64,000 nt of DNA, taken from NCBI RefSeq assembly GCF_001025135.1, contig NZ_AP012323.1, positions 248,001 through 312,000 on the forward strand. Direction: 5' to 3'. The translations under genes and the position numbers were made by a program. This stretch comes from Bifidobacterium bifidum ATCC 29521 = JCM 1255 = DSM 20456. Lineage in GTDB: Bacteria > Actinomycetota > Actinomycetes > Actinomycetales > Bifidobacteriaceae. Every line of letters begins with the position of its first letter. The stretch's first letter is position 1. Shown in pieces: positions 56,094-64,000 of the stretch. The notes under the pieces were generated by a model, which did no database searches, was not told the DNA's origin, and saw only the letters and a program-made list of their open reading frames with translations.

Positions 56094-57155
56094 ATGCACG
56101 GGCGCGAAGGACGAGGACGGCTGTCCGAATCCGTTGTGGCGGTGGTTTCCGTACTGGCATGTATCGCCATGCTTGCCGGATTGGTGATGGGCACGACGCA
56201 TGTGGTCGGCTGGGTGTTCGATGCGATCGGACTGGCGTCGCCACAGCACCGCCCGATCGTCATCGCGCATCGTGGCGACACCCGGCATGCTCCCGAGAAC
56301 TCGCTGGCTTCCATTCGCGCCGCAAAGCAGAACGGCGCCGATTTCGCCGAAATCGACGTGCGGCTGACCAAAGACGGCATACCCGTGGTGTTCCATGACC
56401 GCAGAACCGGGCGTCTGGACGCGGGCGGTCGCGACGTGCTGGTGAACAGTATGCCGTTGTCCGCATTGCAGCGCATGATCATGCAGCAACGCGGCATGCG
56501 GTATTCGGTTCCCACGCTGCGTCAGGCGTTGGACGACGCTTCCATGTCACGTCCGGGGCAGCGGCGGTTCGGCTTGCTGCTGGACATCAAGACGGACGCG
56601 CGGTATGCCCGGAAAGTGGCTGATGCCGTGGTGCGTGTGGTCGAGGATTCCAAATACGCCGGCAATCTGATGGTGATGTCGGCCAATCCGTATGCGGTGA
56701 TGGTCTTCAAGAGCATGCGTCCGCAGTGGCATGTAGGCCTGTGCGCCAGCGGCAGGCCCGATCTGACGCAATGGGATGATGACGGCACGAGCGAAGCGCG
56801 GTTCATGGACGGGGCCGCGCGGGTCGAGACCGTACGCCGCGAAGTGACGGCGAAGCGCGGCGGAAAGCAGCGAAAGCATCCCATGTTCCGTGGAATGCGC
56901 GGCGAGGCCATGGACTTCGTCGTGTTCCGCGCGCGGGACGTCACATCAAGACTGCTGCGGAATGCGCGGCTGCGCAGAATTCCCGTATATGTCGACTCGG
57001 TGGATTCATACGATGCCGCGAACGGCCTGCTGCGCCACGGCGTCAGCGGACTGCTCGGCGAGAACATCACGCCGTTGCAGCAGGCTTGTTCGTCATATCA
57101 CGGGCTTCCCGAACCGTTCTCGTCGCCGGACGATGACGATCGCTCCCAGGCGTGA
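56094..57155 (+). CDS. Glycerophosphodiester phosphodiesterase, membrane-bound
   Basis: This 353-residue protein has one N-terminal membrane helix (about residues 13-35) and a GDPD domain facing outward. The catalytic segment is IAHRGDTRHAPENSLASIRAAKQNGADFAEIDVRLTKDGIPVVFHD, with the HRG, PENS, EIDV and HD residues of the active site; GLLLDIK and YVDSVDS follow. It cleaves glycerophosphodiesters to glycerol 3-phosphate and an alcohol, possibly in lipid or teichoic acid turnover. The C-terminal half is Arg-rich and less conserved. The ATG at 56094 has GGGGTG upstream; starts at 56076 or GTG 55968 are alternatives. Confidence 0.85.
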   Translation: MHGREGRGRLSESVVAVVSVLACIAMLAGLVMGTTHVVGWVFDAIGLASPQHRPIVIAHRGDTRHAPENSLASIRAAKQNGADFAEIDVRLTKDGIPVVFHDRRTGRLDAGGRDVLVNSMPLSALQRMIMQQRGMRYSVPTLRQALDDASMSRPGQRRFGLLLDIKTDARYARKVADAVVRVVEDSKYAGNLMVMSANPYAVMVFKSMRPQWHVGLCASGRPDLTQWDDDGTSEARFMDGAARVETVRREVTAKRGGKQRKHPMFRGMRGEAMDFVVFRARDVTSRLLRNARLRRIPVYVDSVDSYDAANGLLRHGVSGLLGENITPLQQACSSYHGLPEPFSSPDDDDRSQA

Positions 57156-57224
57156 CGCCGGCCGATCCCGCGTCGGTGCATGAACCGGACGTTCGCTGTC
57201 AAAGTGCCCGGTACACTAGGGAGA

Positions 57225-59021
57225 ATGAGTCCTGAAGCGCTTAGTGAACTGATTGAAACCATTGCCCACGATCTGGTCGCCGCCGGAAAAGCCGGTACCC
57301 TGACCGACGATTTGATTCCTGAAACCGCCAAATTCGCCGTGATGCGCCCGAAGGATCGCGCGCACGGCGATTGGGCCTCCAACGCCGCCATGCAGCTGGC
57401 CAAGAAGGCCGGCATGAAGCCGCGCGATTTGGCCGAGCTGTTCGCCGAGCGGCTGACCGCCGCCGACGGCATCTCGACCGTCGAGGTGGCGGGGCCCGGC
57501 TTCATCAACATCACGCTGGATTCCGCCTCCGCCGCCGCGGTGGTCGACAAGGTGCTGGCCGATGGCGCAGGCTACGGCAAGAACGCGCACCTCGGCGGCA
57601 AGACGCTCAACCTGGAATTCGTCTCCGCCAACCCGACCGGCCCGATTCACATCGGCGGCACCCGTTGGGCCGCCGTCGGCGACTCGATGGCCCGCGTGCT
57701 GGAGGCCAACGGTGCCAAGGTTGTGCGCGAATACTACTTCAACGATCACGGCGAGCAGATCAACCGTTTCGCAAAGTCCCTGGTCGCAGCCGCGCACGGC
57801 GAGGAGACGCCCATTGACGGATACAAGGGCAAGTACATCAACGAGATCGCCGACCGCGTGATCGCCGAGGCGGAGGCCGATGGCGTGGATGTGCTGGGCC
57901 TGCCGCGCGTCGACGGCGGCCTCGACAAGGACGGCAACCCGCTCGGCGAGGGCGATTCCGAGCAGCGCGAGGAGTTCCGCAAGCGTGCCGTGCCGATGAT
58001 GTTCGACGAGATTCAGCGCTCGATGAAGGAATTCCGAGTCCGCTTCGACGTGTGGTTCCACGAGAACAACCTATACAAGGACGGAGAAGTCGACCGCGCG
58101 ATTGAGGAGCTGCGCAGTCGCGGCGACATCTTCGAGAAGGATGGAGCCACCTGGTTTGAATCCACCAAGCATGGCGATGACAAGGACCGCGTCATCATCA
58201 AGTCGAACGGTGACTTCGCCTACTTCGCTGCCGACATCGCCTACTACTGGAACAAGCGTCACCGCGCTGTGGATCCGGCCGACGTGGCGATTTACATGCT
58301 CGGCGCCGACCATCATGGCTATATCGGTCGTATGATGGCCATGTGCGCCGCCTTCGGCGACGAGCCGGGCGTGAACATGCAGATTCTCATCGGCCAGCTG
58401 GTCAATGTGATGAAGAACGGCAAGCCCGTACGCATGTCTAAGCGCGCTGGCAACGTCGTCACCATCGACGATCTGGTTGAGGCCGTTGGCGTGGATGCGG
58501 CCCGTTACTCGCTGGCCCGTACCGACTACAACACGTCGGTGGATATCGATCTGGATCTGCTGACTTCGCATTCCAATGAGAACCCGGTGTACTACGTGCA
58601 GTATGCGCACGCGCGTTCCTGCAATGTGGACCGCAACGCGGCCGCTGCGGGCATCGGTACCGAAGGCGCTGACCTGAGCCTGCTTGACACCGAGGCGGAC
58701 GGCGAGGTGCTCGCCGCGCTCGCCCAGTGGCCGGCGACTTTGGCTCTGGCCGGCGACCAGCGTGCCCCGCACAAGGTGGCGCACTATCTGGAGGACCTGG
58801 CCGGTGCCTACCACAAGTGGTACAACGTCGAGCGCGTGGTTCCGATGGCGCTGACCGACCCCGAGGAGCGTCTGGATGACGCCGCTCGCGAGGCACTGCG
58901 CATCGCCAAGAACCCCGAACCGGCACGTGCCGCCGCACGCCTCAAGCTCAACGACGCCGTGCGCACGGTCATCGCCTCCGGTCTCGACCTGCTCGGCGTC
59001 ACCGCCCCCGACAAGATGTGA
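57225..59021 (+). CDS. argS: Arginyl-tRNA synthetase
   Basis: This class I synthetase charges tRNA-Arg. It has 598 residues. The N-terminal tRNA D-loop-binding domain is about residues 1-110. The HIGH motif appears as HIGG at 142-145 in NPTGPIHIGG, the KMSK-like motif is RMSKRAG at 403-409, and the helical anticodon domain ends VIASGLDLLGVTAPDKM. TACACT lies 7 bases before the ATG at 57225 and AGGGAG is only one base away, so translation may start on a very short leader. The gene is followed by lysA, a conserved order in actinobacteria; a GC-rich repeat copy lies between. Confidence 0.97.
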   Translation: MSPEALSELIETIAHDLVAAGKAGTLTDDLIPETAKFAVMRPKDRAHGDWASNAAMQLAKKAGMKPRDLAELFAERLTAADGISTVEVAGPGFINITLDSASAAAVVDKVLADGAGYGKNAHLGGKTLNLEFVSANPTGPIHIGGTRWAAVGDSMARVLEANGAKVVREYYFNDHGEQINRFAKSLVAAAHGEETPIDGYKGKYINEIADRVIAEAEADGVDVLGLPRVDGGLDKDGNPLGEGDSEQREEFRKRAVPMMFDEIQRSMKEFRVRFDVWFHENNLYKDGEVDRAIEELRSRGDIFEKDGATWFESTKHGDDKDRVIIKSNGDFAYFAADIAYYWNKRHRAVDPADVAIYMLGADHHGYIGRMMAMCAAFGDEPGVNMQILIGQLVNVMKNGKPVRMSKRAGNVVTIDDLVEAVGVDAARYSLARTDYNTSVDIDLDLLTSHSNENPVYYVQYAHARSCNVDRNAAAAGIGTEGADLSLLDTEADGEVLAALAQWPATLALAGDQRAPHKVAHYLEDLAGAYHKWYNVERVVPMALTDPEERLDDAAREALRIAKNPEPARAAARLKLNDAVRTVIASGLDLLGVTAPDKM

Positions 59022-59025
59022 CCTA

Positions 59026-59062
59026 GGCTGCCCCTGGTCGCGCGTAGCGCGACTGGGGGCGG
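59026..59062. repeat. GC-rich intergenic repeat, copy 8 (short)
   Basis: GCCCCTGGTCGCG and CGCGACTGGGGGC flank TAGCG. This short form is simply a hairpin at the end of argS and may act as its terminator. Confidence 0.55.
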
Positions 59063-59186
59063 TTCTCATTCAGGTACTCTCCGACCGAGCCTCCGCCTTA
59101 TGGTCGGGAAGTGGTATCACGGTGCCGGTTCTGGCACAATGGCACAGTAATAGGAAAAGCGGCAAGCCCTGAGCGAAAGAGGAGCA

Positions 59187-60816
59187 ATGACTGGATCTGC
59201 TGTGCGTGTGGACGGAACGCAAGGTATCACCCCCATCTGGCCGGTGGCGACGGCAGTGAATGCCGAAGGCGCCCTGACGTTCCACGGGCGCACCGCCGAG
59301 TCGCTGCTTGACGAGTTCGGATCCCCGCTGTATCTGATCGACACTGACGAAGTTTCCGCCCGCGCCAGATATTTCGTGCGCGCGGCGGCCGACGCCTTCA
59401 CCAACTCCACCACGCACGTGAGTTTCGCCGGTAAGGCATTCCTCTCCAAAGAAGTCGTGCGGTTGGTGACCGATGCAGGCATGCTCGTCGACACATGCTC
59501 TATGGGGGAGATGCGCATCGCGCTCGCCGCAGGCGTCCCCGGCCGTCGTCTGGTGCTGCACGGCAACAACAAGTCCGACGCGGAAATCGAACTCGCCATC
59601 GAGCAGGGCTTTGCGAAAATCGTCGTGGACGAGCCGGGTGAGCCGGCCCGCATCGCCGCCATCGCGCGACGACTCGGCAAGCGTGCCCGCGTGATGCTGC
59701 GCGTGACCGCCGGCATTCACGCCGGTGGCCACGAATACATCTCCACCGCGCATGAGGATCAGAAGTTCGGCGTGCCGCTGCTGCCGGCCGGCGCCGATGC
59801 AGGACGCGCTCAGCGTACTGGACGAACTCACGGCTGATCCAGCAGGCGTGACGCCGGCTGTTACGAACGCGCACATCGCCGAACGCGATGGTGATGCCGG
59901 TGACGGGAACGCGAAGCCCGAGCGCGAACTGCACTACGACGTGAAGTACCCGTACGACCTGAGCCACGAGGAGATCCCCGAAAAGGACAAGGCGCTCGCC
60001 GCCGCGATGGAAACCGTGGCGGATGGGCCGGCACTGGCCGTGCTCAAGGACATCCTCACACGGTCCGACGAGTTGGAACTCGTCGGCATTCACTCTCATA
60101 TCGGTTCCAACATCCATGACGCAGACGCCTTCATCCAGGCCGCCAAGCGCATGATGCTGCTGCGCAAGACTTTCTACGCCACCGACGCCTATACGCTGCC
60201 CGAGGTCGACTTGGGCGGCGGCTACTCCGTGGCATACACCGACGGCGAGGATTCGATGGACGTGCGCGTCGAGCTGCGTCGTCTCGCCGAAGCGGTCGGT
60301 GCCATCAACCGTGCGCTCGGTGTGCCCGCGCCGGCCATCAGCTTCGAGCCAGGACGATGGATCGTCGCCCCGGCCGGCGTGACCCTGTATCGTGTGGGCA
60401 CGATCAAGCCGGTGCATCTGTCCGACGCCAAAGACAAGACCGGCAATCCCATCGATGAGCGCGTGTACGTGTCGGTGGACGGCGGCATGAGCGACAATAT
60501 TCGTCCAGCGCTGTACGGCGCCGACTACACGGTCCGGCTGGCCAACCGTCGCGGGTCGGACGAGTCGATGCTGGTGCGCGTAGTCGGCATGCATTGCGAG
60601 TCCGGCGACATCATCGTGCACGAGGACAGGCTTCCGGCCGACCTCAGGCGCGGCGACATCCTCGCCGTGCCGGTGACGGGCGCATACGGCCGCACGATGG
60701 CGAGCAACTACAATCAGGCGCTGATTCCTGCCGTGGTCGCCGTGAGTGAAGCCGGCGCACATGTGATGATCCGTCGCCAGACCATTGACGACCTGCTGGA
60801 TCTGGATCAGAGCTGA
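59187..60816 (+). pseudogene. lysA: Diaminopimelate decarboxylase gene with frameshift
   Basis: LysA converts meso-diaminopimelate to lysine with PLP. AAAGAGGAGCA precedes the ATG at 59187, and the first frame runs to KFGVPLLPA with SFAGKAFLSKEVV containing the PLP lysine. One base too many in 59783-59799 (GCCGGCCGGCGCCGATG) moves the reading to the next frame. There it continues PMQDALSVLDELTADPAG and on to HSHIGSN, DLGGGYSVAY, FEPGRWIVAPAGV, GMHCESGDI and RGDILAVPVTGAY, to 60816. Restored, it would be about 540 residues, as in other bifidobacteria where the gene has an insert. B. bifidum needs lysine for cross-linking, so a sequencing error is a serious alternative to true loss. Confidence 0.85.
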
Positions 60817-60864
60817 CCGTTCAGCGCCAGCGGCAAGATATAAAAGCAAAAAGCAGTAGAACTC

Positions 60865-60906
60865 AAAAAAGGAGTCCTCCCCGGCTATCAGGGAGGACTC
60901 CTTATT
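60865..60906. terminator. Two-way terminator between lysA and PTS genes
   Basis: AAAAAAGGAGTCCTCCC pairs with GGGAGGACTCCTTATT over 9 bases. The A and T runs let it work on both strands between the convergent genes. Confidence 0.92.
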
Positions 60907-60931
60907 GTTTGTTGTGGTTGTGTCTACCGAA

Positions 60932-61439
60932 TCACTTGGTGACGATGGTGCCAATCGGAGCGCCGGTAGCCACCGCACCCTTGGCGGTGATCGACAGCTT
61001 ATCGATCTTGGCCGGGTTGGTGAACACGACGATCACGTCGGTGGGCTTTCCAGCGGACTTGACCACATTCCAGTCCACGTCGACCAGCGCGTCTCCGGCG
61101 TTCACCTGCTGGCCTTCGCTGACCATCATCGTGAACGGGGATCCGGCGAGCTGTACAGTATCCACGCCGATGTGCACGAGCACTTCCACTCCGGCGGGGA
61201 GTGGTGATGCCCACTGCATGCTTGGCCTGGGCGACCGTGGTAATCTTGCCGGCCACCGGGGCGACCACACGACCCGACGTGGGAACCACGGCGAATCCGT
61301 CGCCAAGGATCTTGGCGGCGAAGGTCTCGTCGGGCACTTCCGTGATCGGCTTGATGGCACCGTCCACAGGGGCGAGCACCGCGTTGTCAGCGGCTTTCAC
61401 CTTGGGGGCGGGGGCAGCGGCAGCGGGGGCTGCCGTCAC
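60932..61439 (-). pseudogene. PTS EIIA (glucose-type) with frameshift
   Basis: A glucose-type EIIA domain begins at GTG 61439, overlapping the EIICB stop codon (GTGA). The Ala/Pro linker (AAPAAAAPAPKV) leads to VLAPVDGAIKPITEVPDETFAAKILGDGFAVVP and AQAKHAVGI. One extra G in GGGG at 61196-61199 (plus strand) shifts the frame. Removing it restores TTPAGVEVLVHIGVDTVQLAGSPF, with the phosphorylated His, and the normal end at 60932. It may be fused to EIICB in relatives, in which case a one-base loss also occurred near 61440. With the shift, phosphate transfer from HPr to this EIIB cannot occur through this domain. Confidence 0.75.
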
Positions 61440-62986
61440 GCTTTTGGGGAACCACCACCGATGACGGGCTTGCCGTACAGGGCGGACAGAGCGTCAGCCA
61501 CGGCCTGCACCTGCGTGCCGACGATGATCTGGACGTTCTTCTTGTCGATCACCTTGACACCGGGGACGCCGGTCTTGCGGATGGCGTCGACGTCGACCTT
61601 CGAGGAATCCACGACACCCATGCGCAGACGGGTGATGCAGTTCTCGATTTCGGTGATGTTGTCGTGACCGCCCAGAGCGGCGTACAGCTTGCCGGCGAGG
61701 TCGGCGTACTTGTCACCGGTGGACGAGGTCGCGGTGTCGAACGCTGCGGAGGAGGCATCGTCGTTATCGTCATCGCCACGGCCCGGGGTCTTCATGTTGA
61801 ACTTCTTGATCATGAAGTCGAACACGAAGTAGTAGATGACCGCGAAGACGAGGCCCTGAACGATAAGCATCCACGGCATATGAGCTGCGGGAACCTTCAG
61901 CGACAGGAACCAGTCGATGAAGCCTGCGGAGAAGTTGAAGCCTGCGATCCACTGGAACGAAGCGGCGATGAACACCGAGATGGCGGTGAGCAGCGCGTGC
62001 ACCACGTACAGCGGGAAGGCGGCGAACATGAAGGAGAACTCCAGCGGCTCGGTGACACCGGTGAGGAACGCGGCGAGCGCACCGGCGAGCATCAGGGATC
62101 CGGTGGCCTTCTTGTTCTCGGGCTTGGCATTCTTGTAGATCGCGAGTGCACCGGCCGGCAGGCCGAACATCATGATCGGGAAGAAGCCGGCCTGGTAGAT
62201 GCCGGTGACGTACACGCCGAACGGGTGGAAGCCGCCGGTGGCGATGACCGCGCCACTGGCCGGGTCGGCGCTGCCCCAGAACTTGCCGATGTCATTGATG
62301 TTGGCAAGGTTGAACCAGAACACGTTGTTCAGTGCGTGGTGCAGACCGGTCGGGATAAGCAGACGGTTGAAGAAGGCGTAAATGCCGGCACCGACGGCGC
62401 CGAGGCCCATGATGGACTCGCCGAACCAGACCAGCGCACCGTAGACGGCCGGCCAGATGAACAGCAACAGCAGCGAGATGATGGACATGACCGCGGCGGT
62501 CAGGATCGGCACGCAACGGCGGCCGGAGAAGAACGCCAGGAAGTCCGGCAGTTTTGTCTTGCCGAACTTGTTGTATAGCGCACCTGCCACGCAGCCGACC
62601 GGGATGCCGAAGAACACGTTCTTGTTGCCGATGGCGCCAGCGGCGAATGCCGGGTGCTCGGTGTCGACCTTGGTGGCGTCGAAGCCAAGGAACATGGACG
62701 CGGAGCCCATGATCGTGGTGACGGTCAGGAAACCGACCAGTGCGGACAGTGCCGAGGCGCCGTCCTTGTCGCGAGCCATGCCGATGGCGACACCAACGGC
62801 GAACAGCAGGCCCAGATTGTCGAGGATCGCGCCGCCGGTCTTGCACAGGTAGGCAGCGACGACGTTACTGCCACCCCAACCGCTCGGGTCGATCCAATAA
62901 CCAATGCCCAGGAAGAGTGCTGCAGCAGGCAGACACGCAACGGGCAGCATAAGAGCGCGACCAAGGCGCTGGATATATGCTTTCAT
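61436..62986 (-). CDS. PTS EIICB, glucose/N-acetylglucosamine family
   Basis: This 516-residue membrane permease belongs to the glucose superfamily of the phosphotransferase system. The EIIC domain (about 1-400, ten or so helices) begins MKAYIQRLGRALMLPVACLPAAALFLGIG and contains LIPTGLHHALNNVFWF, FMMFGLPAG-like PIMMFGLPAGALAIYKNAKPENKK, and the strongly conserved AAFLTGVTEPLEFSFMF. The EIIB domain near the end has the phosphocysteine in IENCITRLRMGV. It is probably a GlcNAc or glucose importer. GGGAGGTTGGA gives the ATG at 62986, and the longer frame was rejected. EIIA follows on an overlapping start. It is inserted between lysA and hom on the opposite strand. Confidence 0.92.
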   Translation of the reverse strand: MKAYIQRLGRALMLPVACLPAAALFLGIGYWIDPSGWGGSNVVAAYLCKTGGAILDNLGLLFAVGVAIGMARDKDGASALSALVGFLTVTTIMGSASMFLGFDATKVDTEHPAFAAGAIGNKNVFFGIPVGCVAGALYNKFGKTKLPDFLAFFSGRRCVPILTAAVMSIISLLLLFIWPAVYGALVWFGESIMGLGAVGAGIYAFFNRLLIPTGLHHALNNVFWFNLANINDIGKFWGSADPASGAVIATGGFHPFGVYVTGIYQAGFFPIMMFGLPAGALAIYKNAKPENKKATGSLMLAGALAAFLTGVTEPLEFSFMFAAFPLYVVHALLTAISVFIAASFQWIAGFNFSAGFIDWFLSLKVPAAHMPWMLIVQGLVFAVIYYFVFDFMIKKFNMKTPGRGDDDNDDASSAAFDTATSSTGDKYADLAGKLYAALGGHDNITEIENCITRLRMGVVDSSKVDVDAIRKTGVPGVKVIDKKNVQIIVGTQVQAVADALSALYGKPVIGGGSPKA

Positions 62987-63461
62987 TCCAACCTCCCTCT
63001 GAGGATACGGGCGGCGCTTTCTTCCGCCACAATTCCCGTTCGCGTACCATCCCACCATTGGATCGGACGCTCGCGAGTATGTCAGCAACGCCGCTTCAAT
63101 GAACAATGGTACGTGACTTTTACGATATGAGGCCCGTGTTTCGTTAAGATTATTTGCTAAATAGGCAGGAAACATGGCGGGTGTATAAGGGCTCAGCCTT
63201 ACGAGAAGCTGGTGTTTCACGATTTCTCTGTTTACGGCGTTAATTTGTAAATCTACTTTACTTCGGCGTGTCGTTGGCGCTGCTACATAGTGGAAAGCCA
63301 AGGGAAACGAGGCCATTGGGAGCTGGATCCGGCCTCCGGGGCGTTGACGGGCGGCGTGTCGGATTCATTCCGTAGGATGGTACACAGTGACGCCGGCCCG
63401 GCGACCCTCTATCGGGGAGTGGCGGCCGGGCGCGCCAAACACCGCTGAAGGAAGGAAATCC
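62987..63461. other. Divergent region between PTS gene and hom
   Basis: This 475-base gap is AT-richer (63100-63290), with CGTAAACAGAGAAATCGTGAAACACC-type repeats on the minus strand that could be operators for the PTS gene. GGTACACAGTGAC near 63378 is a possible -10 box for hom. No antiterminator hairpin pair was recognised. Confidence 0.35.
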
Positions 63462-64000
63462 GTGGCACAGCTGAATGACAACCCCATCCGCGTCGGACTG
63501 TTGGGAGCGGGAACCGTCGGATCACAGGCCGCACGTCTGCTGGTGGAGCAGAAGGACGAACTCGCCGCCCGCATCGGGCGTCCGATCGAGCTGGTCGGCG
63601 TGGCCTGCCTGGATCCCGATGAGGTGGACTTCCCCTGGATCGACAAGTCTCTGCTGACGACCGACACGATGAAGGTCGCCACCAACGCCGACATCGTCGT
63701 CGAGCTGATCGGCGGCACCACAGTGGCCCGCACGTTCGTGATGGCCGCGATCGAGTCGGGAGCCTCCGTGGTCACCGCCAACAAGGCGCTGCTTGCCAAG
63801 TACGGACCGGAAATCTACACCGCGGCCGAGGCCAAGGGCGTCGACATCTACTTCGAAGCGGCCGTTGGTGGCGCCATCCCGTTCCTGCTGCCGCTGCGCG
63901 AATCCCTGGCGGGCGACAAGGTGACCAGCATGCTGGGCATCGTCAACGGCACCACCAACTACATTCTCGACGAGATGACCACCAAGGGCCTACAGTTCGA
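63462..64000 (+). CDS. hom: Homoserine dehydrogenase (N-terminal part, cut by window edge)
   Basis: This enzyme reduces aspartate semialdehyde to homoserine on the way to threonine and methionine. GTG at 63462 follows AAGGAAGGAAATCC. The NAD(P) loop GLLGAGTVGS is at residues 12-21, then VVELIGGTTVARTFVMAAIESGASVVTANKALLAKYG and EAAVGGAIPFLLPLRESLAGD with LGIVNGTTNYILDEM, all conserved. About 179 residues are visible; the rest, including the expected C-terminal ACT domain, lies beyond the window. In related actinobacteria it follows lysA and precedes thrB. Confidence 0.96.
   Translation, partial: MAQLNDNPIRVGLLGAGTVGSQAARLLVEQKDELAARIGRPIELVGVACLDPDEVDFPWIDKSLLTTDTMKVATNADIVVELIGGTTVARTFVMAAIESGASVVTANKALLAKYGPEIYTAAEAKGVDIYFEAAVGGAIPFLLPLRESLAGDKVTSMLGIVNGTTNYILDEMTTKGLQF

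Overview
The window is a high-GC actinobacterial chromosome segment, and I assign it to Bifidobacterium bifidum. The 1959-residue GH95 1,2-alpha-L-fucosidase at the left end has the length, domain order and catalytic residues published for AfcA of that species (N997, N999, E1142 and D1342 here equal N421, N423, E566 and D766 of the catalytic construct numbered from residue 577). A GH112 galacto-N-biose/lacto-N-biose phosphorylase with Asp313 also fits a mucin- and milk-oligosaccharide specialist.

Layout. 1-6.1 kb: afcA. 6.3-10.2 kb: PEBP-like protein, C69 dipeptidase, formate-THF ligase (fhs). 10.6-18.9 kb: tautomerase, GtrA, MFS, histidine phosphatase, an unknown protein, an ABC permease and lipoprotein pair of the NMT1/THI5 type without an ATPase gene, and a HAD hydrolase. 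18.9-20.3 kb: a long intergenic stretch with two large dyad-symmetric repeats and one 31-codon ORF. 20.3-23.7 kb: gltX, a wrecked DUF4143 ATPase, tRNA-Glu and tRNA-Gln. 24-33.4 kb: metallophosphoesterase, IclR regulator divergent from leuC-leuD, a large SWIM-SNF2 helicase and a small membrane protein. 34-43.2 kb: CPBP protease, dihydroorotate-dehydrogenase-like protein, murA, an MFS gene with an in-frame stop next to its TetR regulator, a Pro-rich membrane protein, rplK-rplA. 43.5-48.8 kb: FKBP lipoprotein, two coupled envelope genes, a thioredoxin/TPR protein, a CYTH protein, tRNA-Arg. 49-55.5 kb: LacI regulator, remains of fuconate dehydratase and of an SDR fused to a beta-helix glycosidase tail, intact lnpA, ridA. 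56-64 kb: glycerophosphodiester phosphodiesterase, argS, frameshifted lysA, convergent PTS EIICB/EIIA, and the start of hom.

How it fits together. Extracellular AfcA releases L-fucose. LnpA phosphorolyses the imported Gal-beta-1,3-HexNAc disaccharides left after fucose removal. The window holds only ruins of an oxidative fucose pathway (fuconate dehydratase and dehydrogenase fragments behind a LacI gene). This agrees with the known habit of B. bifidum of releasing fucose for other species instead of consuming it. leuC/leuD are next to an IclR gene of the NdgR/LtbR kind. argS-lysA-hom is an actinobacterial order, interrupted here by a PTS gene on the other strand.

The most distinctive unexplained feature is a set of large intergenic dyad elements. 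One family of about 200 bp occurs three times, with four ~20-bp units arranged head-head-tail-tail and a 42-bp repeat period in each arm. A second of about 116 bp occurs twice with a 63-bp period. Three further elements of similar design occur once each. A separate GC-rich intergenic repeat (CCCGCTGGCGG...AAGCGACTGGGGG type) occurs about eight times. Several genes are broken by single-base indels, some at short homopolymers, so sequencing error has to be excluded before calling all of them pseudogenes.
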